Source: Spirochaetia bacterium
Lineage (GTDB): Bacteria > Spirochaetota > Spirochaetia > Treponematales > Rectinemataceae
Direction of reading: 5' to 3'
Assembly: GCA_029975555.1 (NCBI GenBank)
Contig: JARKOY010000177.1
Coordinates: 1-51,839 of the forward strand
DNA: 51,839 nt
Shown here: piece by piece, positions 9,901 through 16,134 of the stretch
Numbering within the stretch: the first letter of the stretch is position 1
Layout: each line of letters opens with the position of its first letter
Notes under the pieces: generated by a model
The model's database searches: none
Told to the model about the DNA's origin: nothing
The model's input: the letters and a program-made list of their open reading frames with translations, nothing else
Translations under genes and position numbers: made by a program

Positions 9901-10131
9901 GACGGCTTTGTGTTCGACGCGCGCGTGCTCGATGCAAGGACGAACGCGGTGGCGGGAAGCTTGAACGCGAATACAACCTCTCCCTATATTTGGCAGGGAT
10001 GGGAAGAACCCCCTCCATACCGCGAACGGATCAAGAAGAGCTACCTGATAGTCCGCGACTCGTGGATACAGCAAGCCGAAGAGGAGAGGGCGATACTCGT
10101 CGATTTTTTGAAGACGAGGCAGGCGCAGTGA
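6898..10131 (+). CDS. Membrane-anchored glycoside-hydrolase-like protein
   Basis: A 1077-residue protein starting at the ATG that overlaps the glycosyltransferase stop (ATGA). A hydrophobic N-terminal anchor (about residues 11-38) suggests the rest lies outside the inner membrane. Residues 60-350 are an unassigned domain. Residues about 390-790 resemble a clan GH-A TIM barrel, with AEFGMAN (Glu714) as the likely nucleophile region and GRELE (Glu557) near where the acid/base Glu normally follows Asn. Here that Asn is Arg. A C-terminal beta-sandwich of CBM9/DOMON type (around HDASYLYLTLRL and GIDTYDRT) fits carbohydrate binding. The operon suggests it trims or helps export the polymer made by the upstream synthase. 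I cannot assign a GH family from sequence alone. Confidence 0.75.
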   Translation: MKNLSKEYLKASLLWIFGIFIFFLFTALVAAPFILWIVQPYRQLDVWVVDKTVPYPDFREHAGLFWLLNNEKISKPGTKLLYDVRTDYYGFYPISKDEWQTVPMPQSAKRPDLIYIADTYGVYRDDYMQKKLSNDVSSILYGGLNNSDYTTIQEALGGGNTLIAEFNTAASPTNEKDRILFGRLIGLKWRGWIGNYYESLAKDGGVPGWVIKNWETERHQLWKYSGRGIVLLDEGGRVEVLTEQEDIGKNGMKVVFEPQWAKTLGIKRPTSYRYWFEWVSADPLVEEVAHYDLDLTPSGKRKLDALGLPKVFPAVVRFTNEQFTSWYFAGDFADLQFSGTPYRMKGIQTIKRLLADDTVDNNSYFFWKVYAPLMHYILGTVEWHRAEKATTAKPSEPQVRVRAVKEGIQLKSSAGQWRTIFLRSVNLGTAEPGKYFTDFPSDSDIYVRWLNDIGVLGANAVRVYTLLPPEFYRALKIYNQTHPDAPLFLLQEIWPEENPPGDDYLQPAYQEAYLKEIQYVVDAVYGRANVPQRKGRAWGVYSVDVSQWLIGWLVGRELESAEVMQTDAAHKGATYTGTYVSAGKDASPTEVWLAESLDAAATAEAERYGALHPVGIVSWPTLDPIEHDTEWDPKTGKRNRWNDRASIAIEHLDITSKMSAGLFGAYHIYPNYPDFIVNEPSYDGYRDEFGTLRYGGYLEEFIRTHARYPAIVAEFGMANGAGVAHLSPDGLNHGGVDESTAGRDILRMYTAIRKTGYAGASIFEFMDEWAKKTWITEPFMIPFDRRVLWHNVVDPEQNYGLVANETVPPTAPEQRIQGVGVLSGLEVSHDASYLYLTLRLTGPKPPREYEILLGIDTYDRTLGQMHWPGNAGTTASGLEFLLDIKDNEARLLVIPSYNIASARYSSALRRDGVFEEIDMLVNGKVTTKDGRVIPEKRFDASFLRRGAFDESGNLWYIEENSIRVRIPWNRLNVTDPSSLKVLHDTRSIGAPATDELKTTVTDGFVFDARVLDARTNAVAGSLNANTTSPYIWQGWEEPPPYRERIKKSYLIVRDSWIQQAEEERAILVDFLKTRQAQ

Positions 10132-10144
10132 AGTTAGGCGTTAG

Positions 10145-10166
10145 CTGTAATATTACAGGATATACT
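10145..10166 (+). promoter_or_regulatory. Palindromic operator and -10 upstream of the aminopeptidase gene
   Basis: CTGTAATATTACAG (10145-10158) is a perfect 14-bp palindrome. Three bases later comes TATACT (10161-10166), a plausible -10 box. No convincing -35 hexamer sits 16-18 bases upstream. The palindrome occupies the promoter spacer, where a bound protein would block or modulate transcription. The gene starts at 10190. Confidence 0.45.
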
Positions 10167-10189
10167 CTTTATAAGAAAGGAACACGCAA

Positions 10190-11308
10190 ATGGAAGATCC
10201 ACGACTCAGAAAGCTCGCGCATCTCTTGGTGAACTATTCGACCAAGGTGAAACCCGGCGACAGGGTGCTCATCGAAAATGTCAATCCCGAGCCAGATTTC
10301 CTGCGCCTGCTCATCGAAGAGGTGCATGCGGCCGGGGGGCTCGCCTTCCTATCCCTGCGGGACAGGCGGCTCGAGCGCACACTTTTTATGCATGCACCCG
10401 AGGAGCAGTTTGCGCTCCAGGCCGAATTCGAGCGTGCCCGCATGGACGAAATGAATGTCTACATCGGATTTACGAGCATGCAGAACGCCTTTGCGTGGCA
10501 GGACCTGCCGCAGGACAAAATCGAGCTTTACAATCGCCACATCTGGAAGAAAGTGCACATCGAACGGCGCATCACCAACACCCGCTGGGTCGTATTGCGC
10601 TACCCGAGCGCGTCCATGGCCCAGAACGCCGGCATGAGCGAGGAAGGCTTCGAAAACTTCTATTTTGACGTCTGCACCATGGACTATGCCAAGATGTCCC
10701 GCGCCATGGACGCCCTCGTGGCCATCCTTGAGTCGAGCGACAGGGTCCGCATCAAGGGGCCGGGCACCGACCTCGAATTCTCGATCGCGGGCATGCCTGC
10801 GGTCAAATGCGACGGCACGATGAACATCCCCGACGGCGAGGTCTACACCGCCCCCGTCCGCGAATCGGTGAACGGCGTGCTCAGCTACAACACGCCGAGC
10901 GAGAAGGACGGCTTCAAGTTCGAGCGCATCGTCTTCGAGTTCAAAAACGGCAAAATCGTGGATGCGAAGGCCAACGACACCGCGCGCATCAACAGGATAC
11001 TCGACATCGACGAGGGGGCGCGGTACCTGGGCGAGTTCTCATTCGGGCTCAATCCGTACATCACGAAGCCGATGCTCGAGACGCTCTTCGACGAAAAGAT
11101 TGCGGGGTCCTTGCACATTACGCCCGGCAATTCCTACGAGGACTGCGACAACGGCAACCACTCGGCCCTGCACTGGGACATCGTCCTCATGCAGGATGCC
11201 GCCTCGGGCGGCGGCGAGGTCTGGATCGACGGGAAACTCATACGTAAGGATGGTCTCTTTGTGGTGCCGGAACTGCTCGCGCTGAATCCCGAGTCCTTGA
11301 AAAGCTGA
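10190..11308 (+). CDS. M29-family metallo-aminopeptidase
   Basis: A 372-residue cytoplasmic aminopeptidase of the thermophilic AmpS/AmpT family (M29), which releases N-terminal residues using a pair of metal ions. The metal ligands known for the family can be placed: Glu217 (GEVYTAP), Glu282 (GEFSFGLN), His309 (GSLHITPG), and His328 with Asp330 (SALHWDIV). Length and the N-terminal VKPGDRVLI region match the family. AAGAAAGGAA precedes the ATG. It appears to be transcribed alone, after a palindrome-bearing promoter region. A weak CCGGGC/GCCCGG inverted repeat follows at 11313-11337, without a real T tract. Confidence 0.9.
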   Translation: MEDPRLRKLAHLLVNYSTKVKPGDRVLIENVNPEPDFLRLLIEEVHAAGGLAFLSLRDRRLERTLFMHAPEEQFALQAEFERARMDEMNVYIGFTSMQNAFAWQDLPQDKIELYNRHIWKKVHIERRITNTRWVVLRYPSASMAQNAGMSEEGFENFYFDVCTMDYAKMSRAMDALVAILESSDRVRIKGPGTDLEFSIAGMPAVKCDGTMNIPDGEVYTAPVRESVNGVLSYNTPSEKDGFKFERIVFEFKNGKIVDAKANDTARINRILDIDEGARYLGEFSFGLNPYITKPMLETLFDEKIAGSLHITPGNSYEDCDNGNHSALHWDIVLMQDAASGGGEVWIDGKLIRKDGLFVVPELLALNPESLKS

Positions 11309-11424
11309 ACGCCCGGGCCTCATCCACGCATGCCCGGTTCATGCGTCAAAAGTGGGGGCGCGCTGGCACCGACCCGCAGCCTCCCTGCGCAAGGCCGTCG
11401 GCAGACAAGCGCGGCGCGCTTGCC

Positions 11425-11658
11425 TTACTGTTCGCCGTCGTCGCCGATGGCCTGGACAGGGCAATCGCCCTGCGCCCGCGTTGCGAGCTCTGTCTCCTCG
11501 GGTGTTTCTGGCTGGTGCACCACGGTGGCCTGCCCATCGTCGTTCAGCGCAAATATGTCGGGCGCGGTGGACGTGCACAGCCCGCAGCCGATGCACGAGG
11601 CGTCCACGTACCATCGGCCCTTTGCATTGCCTGGAAGTCTCGTCGTTTTGTCTGCCAT
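11425..11658 (-). CDS. Single-cluster [4Fe-4S] ferredoxin
   Basis: A 77-residue ferredoxin. One cluster is fully provided for by the cysteines of CIGCGLC plus the Cys of GDCPVQAI. The second-cluster Cys that would follow in two-cluster forms is Ala (CTSTAP), the usual pattern of monocluster bacterial ferredoxins. Start choice: AAGGAG lies directly against the ATG at 11664 but 6 bases before the ATG at 11658, so 11658 is correct. It is a stand-alone gene, transcribed leftward against the aminopeptidase gene. Its redox partner cannot be inferred. Confidence 0.88.
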   Translation of the reverse strand: MADKTTRLPGNAKGRWYVDASCIGCGLCTSTAPDIFALNDDGQATVVHQPETPEETELATRAQGDCPVQAIGDDGEQ

Positions 11659-11765
11659 ACGCATCTCCTTCGCCGAAAAACCGGCCTTCTGGGTATCTGT
11701 TCTCTCTATAAAAGATACTGCAGTGGAGTGTGACTGACGGTAACTATTGTTACAAATCTTTTTTA

Positions 11766-11809
11766 TAAAAAAACGAAGGGCTGCCCGACTTCTTGGGCAG
11801 CCCTTCGTT
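11766..11809 (-). terminator. Strong intrinsic terminator of hsp20
   Basis: A perfect 15-bp stem (AACGAAGGGCTGCCC paired with its complement) with an 8-base loop lies 14 bases past the hsp20 stop. On the minus strand it is followed by a long T run, so it is a textbook intrinsic terminator. Confidence 0.95.
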
Positions 11810-11822
11810 CATCGCTCAGAGC

Positions 11823-12236
11823 TTAGGCGATCTTGACCTCGATGGTCTTCGGCGCAGCCTCAGGCTTCTTGGGCATGACCACCTGCAGCACGCCGTTCTT
11901 GAAGTGAGCCTCGATGCTCTTTGCATCGACATCTTCAGGCAGCGTGAAGCTCCGCATAAACCGGAACTCCCTGCGCTCTCTGCGGATCCACCCTTTCTTA
12001 GATTTCTCCTCGGACTTTTCGTTCTTCGATGTGGAGAGGGTGAGTTGTCCATTGCGTACTTCGAGCTTAATGTCCTTCTCGGTCAGGCCGGGAAGATCAG
12101 CCTCGAGCACGTATTTGTCGCCCTCTTCGTAGACGTCGATTGCGGGAGTGCGGAACTTCGGCATGAACCAGTCGTCGTCGAAGAATCTTTCCATAAGATC
12201 AAAGGGATTGTTTTCATACAGCACCAAGCTATTCAT
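11823..12236 (-). CDS. hsp20: Hsp20/alpha-crystallin small heat shock protein
   Basis: A 137-residue holdase chaperone that binds unfolding proteins. It has a short N-terminal arm ending near FDDDWF, then an alpha-crystallin domain (about residues 30-125) with EADLPGLTEKDI, the RREFRFMRSFTLPEDVD strand region and the closing motif FKNGVLQVVMPK. The start is the ATG at 12236, preceded by GGAGG; the TTG 6 bases upstream is less likely. It is monocistronic, with a strong terminator. The leader carries a sigma-54-type promoter and a hairpin that would hide the ribosome-binding site, giving two plausible layers of stress control. Confidence 0.95.
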   Translation of the reverse strand: MNSLVLYENNPFDLMERFFDDDWFMPKFRTPAIDVYEEGDKYVLEADLPGLTEKDIKLEVRNGQLTLSTSKNEKSEEKSKKGWIRRERREFRFMRSFTLPEDVDAKSIEAHFKNGVLQVVMPKKPEAAPKTIEVKIA

Positions 12237-12240
12237 AGTC

Positions 12241-12272
12241 AACCTCCACTACGCGGTGAAGTTCGGCAGGTT
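12241..12272 (-). promoter_or_regulatory. Candidate RNA thermometer hiding the hsp20 ribosome-binding site
   Basis: In the hsp20 leader (minus-strand RNA) the ribosome-binding sequence GGAGGUU (12247 to 12241) can pair with AACCUGCC (12272 to 12265). The pairing is seven base pairs with a single bulged G, across a 17-base loop. A bulged G opposite the Shine-Dalgarno is the hallmark of ROSE-type thermometers, which control many small heat shock genes. The helix is short, as needed for melting on warming. Structure is inferred by eye; no folding energy was computed. Confidence 0.5.
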
Positions 12273-12333
12273 TAGATCCTCACAGGACCGTGACACCTGT
12301 CCGGAGCCCTTTTCGGCGCTCACTTATATTTTA

Positions 12334-12350
12334 AGCAAAAAACGTGCCAA
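12334..12350 (-). promoter_or_regulatory. Sigma-54 (-24/-12) promoter of hsp20
   Basis: On the minus strand the sequence TTGGCACGTTTTTTGCT matches the RpoN consensus YTGGCACG-N4-TTGCW at every fixed position, with the correct GG-to-GC spacing. Transcription would start near 12324, giving a leader of roughly 88 bases to the hsp20 ATG. Sigma-54 promoters need an enhancer-binding activator; none is encoded in the window. A sigma-70 reading (TTGGCA, 16-base spacer, TATAAG) is also possible at the same place. Confidence 0.7.
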
Positions 12351-12522
12351 AATGTAAAAATTTTGGAAAAGATTAATTATTTATTGTAGTATTTAAACTT
12401 AAATATGAATGCCGGGGCGCCTCGAACGCCTTGCTTGTGAGAGCCCTCCGTGCTTTGGGCCTGTATGAAACGAGCCTCGTGCGCCGCCTTCTCGTTTTGT
12501 ATGTTTGAACGACACATATGTA
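12351..12522. other. Non-coding stretch, nothing further recognised
   Basis: The 475-base gap between hsp20 and the ABC operon holds the hsp20 leader and promoter at its left end and the candidate small RNA and operon promoter at its right. In this middle part I see an AT-rich tract (about 12353-12410) and then GC-rich sequence, with no supported gene, repeat family or known riboswitch. Confidence 0.5.
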
Positions 12523-12551
12523 TTAAAATGAACCATGCGCATGTGTATAAT
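12523..12551 (+). promoter_or_regulatory. Sigma-70 type promoter of a candidate small RNA
   Basis: TTAAAA (12523-12528), a 17-base spacer and a perfect TATAAT (12546-12551). The start site would fall near 12558. No open frame with a ribosome-binding site begins just downstream, which is why a non-coding transcript is proposed. Confidence 0.55.
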
Positions 12552-12557
12552 TGATAC

Positions 12558-12651
12558 AATTGGGCCGATCCTCCATAGGATCATTGGCCCGATGGGCCTA
12601 CAAGGCCGATAGGCCAGACTTGATGCGGCGGCGCAGGAGCATCGTTTTTTT
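12558..12651 (+). ncRNA. Candidate structured small RNA or leader
   Basis: About 94 bases follow the promoter and end in a T7 run. Three structures can be drawn. The first is a long hairpin, GGGCC plus GATCCT (12562-12572) pairing with AGGATC (12577-12582) and GGCCC (12586-12590), with an ATT bulge. The second is GGCCT (12595-12599), which can pair with either of two AGGCC copies (12603-12607 or 12611-12615). The third is GATGC/GCATC (12622-12643) followed by GTTTTTTT, a weak terminator. The two alternative partners hint at a switch. It matches no riboswitch class I know. It could be a free small RNA or an attenuating leader for the ABC operon. Confidence 0.4.
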
Positions 12652-12653
12652 GC

Positions 12654-12682
12654 TTGCGGAATCGAAGGGCAGGCGCTACACT
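12654..12682 (+). promoter_or_regulatory. Possible promoter of the ABC import operon
   Basis: TTGCGG (12654-12659), a 17-base spacer and TACACT (12677-12682) lie right after the T run of the candidate small RNA. Both hexamers are imperfect. The gene's ribosome-binding site AAGGAGG is at 12699-12705. Confidence 0.35.
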
Positions 12683-12711
12683 ATGAAGGTACATGGATAA
12701 GGAGGTCTTTC

Positions 12712-13707
12712 ATGAAACGTGTCGTGATCGTTGCACTTGTATTTTTGCTCGGCGTCACGGTTGTCTTCGGACAGCAGAAGGTCGGCGCGTACACCACGCT
12801 CGAGGAGCCGCTGGCCAAGGAGTTGTTCGATGAGTTCCAGAAGGAAACCGGAATCATGGTGAACTGGCAGAGACTGTCGGGCGGAGAAGTGGAGAGCAGG
12901 CTCGAGGCGGAGAAAGGCAATCCTCAGGCTTCGATCTGGGTCGGCGGCGTCGGACTCAACCACATAAGCGCCAAGCTCAAGGGGCTCACTGCCCCCTACA
13001 AATCGAAAATGCTCGAGAATACCCCGCTGCAGTTCCGCGACCCTGAGAATTACTGGGTGGGCCTGTACATCGGCCCCTTGTGCTTCGTGACCAACAACAA
13101 GGTCGCGAAGGAGCAGGGCCTCGTGCCGCCGACATCCTGGGCCGATCTTCTGAAACCCGAATACAAGGGAAAAATCCGCATGGCCAACCCTACGACCTCG
13201 GGCACGGCATACAACACTCTCACGACCCTGCGCTATGTGTTCGGCGGCGATGAGAACAAAGTCTTCGATTATTTGAACAAGCTCGATGCCAACATCGATC
13301 AGTACACCAAATCCGGCTCGGCCCCCGGCAAGAGCGTCGCGATCGGGGAGATTCCCGTGGCTATCGGCTACGCGCACGACAACATCAAGCTCAAGGTGGA
13401 AGGTGCGGATGTCACCATCACCTTCCCCTCTGAGGGCACCGGCTATGAAATCGCCTCGATGTCTTTGGTGAAGGGCGGTCCGGATCCGGTCAACGCCAAA
13501 AAGCTCTACGACTGGGTGCTCTCGCCCAAGGCTCAGGAGATCATTGCGAAGTGGTACGTCATTCCGGTCTCGAAGATCGCCAAGAAAAACCCGAAGGCCT
13601 TCAGCATCAGCGAGATCAAGACCGTCAACCAGGATGTCGTGTGGGATGCGGCCAATAAAGAGCGTCTGCTCGCGCGCTGGGTGAAAGAGATAGGATCGAA
13701 GCGCTGA
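12712..13707 (+). CDS. ABC importer substrate-binding protein, AfuA/FbpA-like
   Basis: A 331-residue periplasmic solute-binding protein. Residues 1-20 are a signal peptide (MKRVVIVALVFLLGVTVVFG). The mature part is a class II binding fold of the iron/AfuA/phosphonate cluster. The paired Tyr residues typical of ferric-binding FbpA are not evident in the C-terminal half. Instead there is a His222-Asp223 pair (GYAHDN) and acidic residues in PSEGTGYE (Glu241, Glu247). From memory, AfuA uses a His-Asp pair and a Glu to hold sugar phosphates, so a phosphorylated organic substrate is at least as likely as iron. First gene of a three-gene importer; a 7-bp intercistronic hairpin follows. The ribosome-binding site is excellent (AAGGAGG, 6-base spacing). 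Confidence 0.85.
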   Translation: MKRVVIVALVFLLGVTVVFGQQKVGAYTTLEEPLAKELFDEFQKETGIMVNWQRLSGGEVESRLEAEKGNPQASIWVGGVGLNHISAKLKGLTAPYKSKMLENTPLQFRDPENYWVGLYIGPLCFVTNNKVAKEQGLVPPTSWADLLKPEYKGKIRMANPTTSGTAYNTLTTLRYVFGGDENKVFDYLNKLDANIDQYTKSGSAPGKSVAIGEIPVAIGYAHDNIKLKVEGADVTITFPSEGTGYEIASMSLVKGGPDPVNAKKLYDWVLSPKAQEIIAKWYVIPVSKIAKKNPKAFSISEIKTVNQDVVWDAANKERLLARWVKEIGSKR

Positions 13708-13734
13708 TCCTTTTTGTGCAGAAAGACACAATGG

Positions 13735-13769
13735 CCGGACCCCGTGGATGATGTTCCGCGGCGGTCCGG
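13735..13769 (+). terminator. Intercistronic hairpin after the binding-protein gene
   Basis: CCGGACC (13735-13741) pairs with GGTCCGG (13763-13769), extended by inner GC pairs, with no T tract behind it. Hairpins like this after binding-protein genes usually protect the upstream message or reduce readthrough, so that binding protein exceeds permease. Confidence 0.5.
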
Positions 13770-13790
13770 TTCTTGCAAAGAGGGCTCAAG

Positions 13791-15995
13791 GTGTTCACCA
13801 AGAAAAAACTGATCGTGTTTGCCGTGGTCTGCGCCATCTTCGCCGCAGGGGAGTATTGGATTTTCTCGACGCTGCAAAAGAGCTTCGAAAAGAACTCGCT
13901 CATGGAGATGACTTCCCTGGTCAAGGCGATGGCTGCTTCGGCGCCCAAAGACGATGGGGCCCTGGCGGCCTGGGCAGAACAACTCGCCGGGACCTATGCG
14001 GGCAGCCGCTTTTTCGTGATACGGGGCGTTCCCGGGGAGGAGGGGAGCGAGGGCGTAGGCGGAGACCGCGCGCTCTTCGACCTCGTGGCGCGTCCGGCGA
14101 ACGCGGCGATTGCAGCGCGGGCCGCCGAATCGGTCTCGTACCTCGAGGTTTTCAGGTGGCCTGAACACGTTTCGTTCTCGGGTGTGCCTTACACGCTCAT
14201 GGTCGCGCCTGTCCCCGACGAAGAAAACAGTTCGGCGCGCGCCACCCTCCTCGTGGCCGTAGATTCGAGCGGCTACGTGGCCTACGGAAGGCTCATTCAG
14301 ACCCTTGCCTTGGTGGCCTTCGCGCTGTTTGCCCTGGGCTTGGGCATTGCAACCTTCTCGCGCGACCCTGTAAGCGGGTACGCGATCCTCGTGCTGGCCG
14401 CGGTGGTCATCGCCTTCGTGGCATATCCGCTCCTCGAGGCGGTGCGACTCACCCTCGTCAAGGAAGGGCGCTTCAGTTTCGGCGTGTGGAAGACGATTCT
14501 TTCGAACAGACAGTACCTGCAGGCGCTCTGGGGCTCGGTTCAGCTCGGCATCGTGACCGCCACCATCTCCACCTTCATCGGCTTTGTGTACGCCTTTGCG
14601 GTGGCACGCACCGGCATGAAGGGCAAGAAGCTGGTGACGGCCCTCGCGACCATGCCGGTGATTTCGCCGCCCTTTTCTCTGACGCTGTCGATCATTCTGC
14701 TCTTCGGAAAGAACGGCATCGTCACGAAGCAGCTGCTCGGACTGCAGAACTTCAACATCTACGGTCTCGGGGGACTTGCGCTCGTGCAGACGATCAGCAT
14801 GTTCCCGATTGCGTTTTTGACGATGCAGGGAGTCCTTCAGGCGATCGATTCGACGTTGGAGGACGCCTCCCTCGACCTCAATGCGTCGAGGTGGTACACC
14901 TTCTCGCACGTCACGCTGCCCCTCGCTGCGCCGGGGTTGCTGTCGAGCTGGCTCTTGGTCTTCACCAACTCGCTCGCGGACTTCGCAAACCCACTTTTGC
15001 TCTCAGGTTCGTACCGCGTGCTCTCGGTCGAATCCTACATCGAGGTGACCGGCATGAGCCGACTCGACAACGGCGCGGCGCTCTCCCTCCTTCTGCTCTT
15101 GCCGACGCTGACCGCCTTCCTCGTGCAGCGCCGCTGGGTGAGCAGAAAATCCTTCGTGGTGGTGACGGGCAAACCTTCGACGCGGCTCTCGGACCTCGCG
15201 TCTCCGGCAGCGAGGAGGGCGCTGACGGGCTTCGTCGCGGTGGTGAGCGGATTCATCGTCGCCCTTTACGCGACGATCGTCGCGGGCTGCTTCGTGAAGA
15301 ACTGGGGCATCGACTACAGCTTCACGCTCATGAATATCGGGGAAGCGCTGACGCGGGGAAGGCAGGCGCTGCTCTCGACCATCACGCTGGCCGGAATCGC
15401 CACGCCGATAGCGGGCATCCTCTCGATGGTGGCGGCCGTGATCCTCGTGCGCAAGAAGTTCCCCGGCAAGCGCCTCCTCGAGTCGCTCATCATGACGCCG
15501 TTCGCGATTCCGGGCACGCTGATCGGCATCAGTTTCATCCTGGCGTTCAACAAGCCTCCGCTCCTCCTTGTCGGCACGGGCGCGATTCTGGTCATCAACT
15601 ACGTCATCAGGGAGCTGCCCGTCGGCCTGGAAGGAGGCGTGGCGGCCCTGCGCCAGATCGATCCTTCGATCGAAGAGGCGGCTGCGGACCTCGGCGCAGA
15701 CCAGGCGACGATCTTCCGGACTATTATCCTGCCGCTGATACGGCCCGCCTTCATTTCGAGCATGTCCTACACCTTCGTGCGCTCGATGACCGCGGTGTCG
15801 GCCATCATTTTTTTGATCAGCGCGCGCTGGTACCACATCACGATCCAGATCTACAATTTTTCCGAAAACCTGCGCTTCGGCCTGGCGAGCGTGCTCTCGA
15901 CGACGCTGATCGTCATCGTGCTGGCGGTGTTCGGACTCATGCGGCTTTTGGTCCGGCAGAGCGAATTTTTGGAAAAGACGGTGACGACGCAGTGA
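13791..15995 (+). CDS. Fused double ABC permease, AfuB/FbpB-like
   Basis: A 734-residue inner-membrane permease with two tandem BPD transport domains, as in AfuB and FbpB. The first EAA loop is around EDASLDLNASRWYTFSHVTL and the second around EEAAADLGADQATIFRTIIL. It has an unusual N-terminus: one helix (about residues 5-25), then about 140 residues predicted to lie outside the membrane, before the first permease helices. The start is taken as GTG 13791 (VFTKKKL). An in-frame TTG at 13773 is possible but has no better ribosome-binding site. It pairs with the binding protein upstream and the ATPase downstream, the latter after a 139-base gap with no gene. Confidence 0.88.
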   Translation: MFTKKKLIVFAVVCAIFAAGEYWIFSTLQKSFEKNSLMEMTSLVKAMAASAPKDDGALAAWAEQLAGTYAGSRFFVIRGVPGEEGSEGVGGDRALFDLVARPANAAIAARAAESVSYLEVFRWPEHVSFSGVPYTLMVAPVPDEENSSARATLLVAVDSSGYVAYGRLIQTLALVAFALFALGLGIATFSRDPVSGYAILVLAAVVIAFVAYPLLEAVRLTLVKEGRFSFGVWKTILSNRQYLQALWGSVQLGIVTATISTFIGFVYAFAVARTGMKGKKLVTALATMPVISPPFSLTLSIILLFGKNGIVTKQLLGLQNFNIYGLGGLALVQTISMFPIAFLTMQGVLQAIDSTLEDASLDLNASRWYTFSHVTLPLAAPGLLSSWLLVFTNSLADFANPLLLSGSYRVLSVESYIEVTGMSRLDNGAALSLLLLLPTLTAFLVQRRWVSRKSFVVVTGKPSTRLSDLASPAARRALTGFVAVVSGFIVALYATIVAGCFVKNWGIDYSFTLMNIGEALTRGRQALLSTITLAGIATPIAGILSMVAAVILVRKKFPGKRLLESLIMTPFAIPGTLIGISFILAFNKPPLLLVGTGAILVINYVIRELPVGLEGGVAALRQIDPSIEEAAADLGADQATIFRTIILPLIRPAFISSMSYTFVRSMTAVSAIIFLISARWYHITIQIYNFSENLRFGLASVLSTTLIVIVLAVFGLMRLLVRQSEFLEKTVTTQ

Positions 15996-16134
15996 GGGAC
16001 GATTGATGAACTCACGGCGCGGCCTTCCCATAGACGCGCCAGGCCCCGCGTCGAGGGCAGCGAGCGCGCCCATTGTGCTCGCGCGCATCGTGTTCATGCC
16101 GCCCGATTAATTTGTTGTAATGAAAGGAAATGAT

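Noticed and set aside
12243-12350. CIRCE element for hsp20
   Set aside because: No TTAGCACTC-N9-GAGTGCTAA or near match in the leader. The sigma-54 motif explains the region better.
12712-13707. Calling this a ferric-iron binding protein
   Set aside because: The ferric-site Tyr pair is not evident, so only the broader AfuA/FbpA cluster is claimed.
13533-14909. Long minus-strand open frame opposite the ABC permease
   Set aside because: Composition (Arg/His/Glu-rich, no hydrophobic core) is that of a shadow; the plus-strand genes have clear domains.
14486-16006. 506-codon plus-strand frame overlapping the permease
   Set aside because: A frame-shifted shadow of the permease: His/Arg/Asp-rich and no family similarity.
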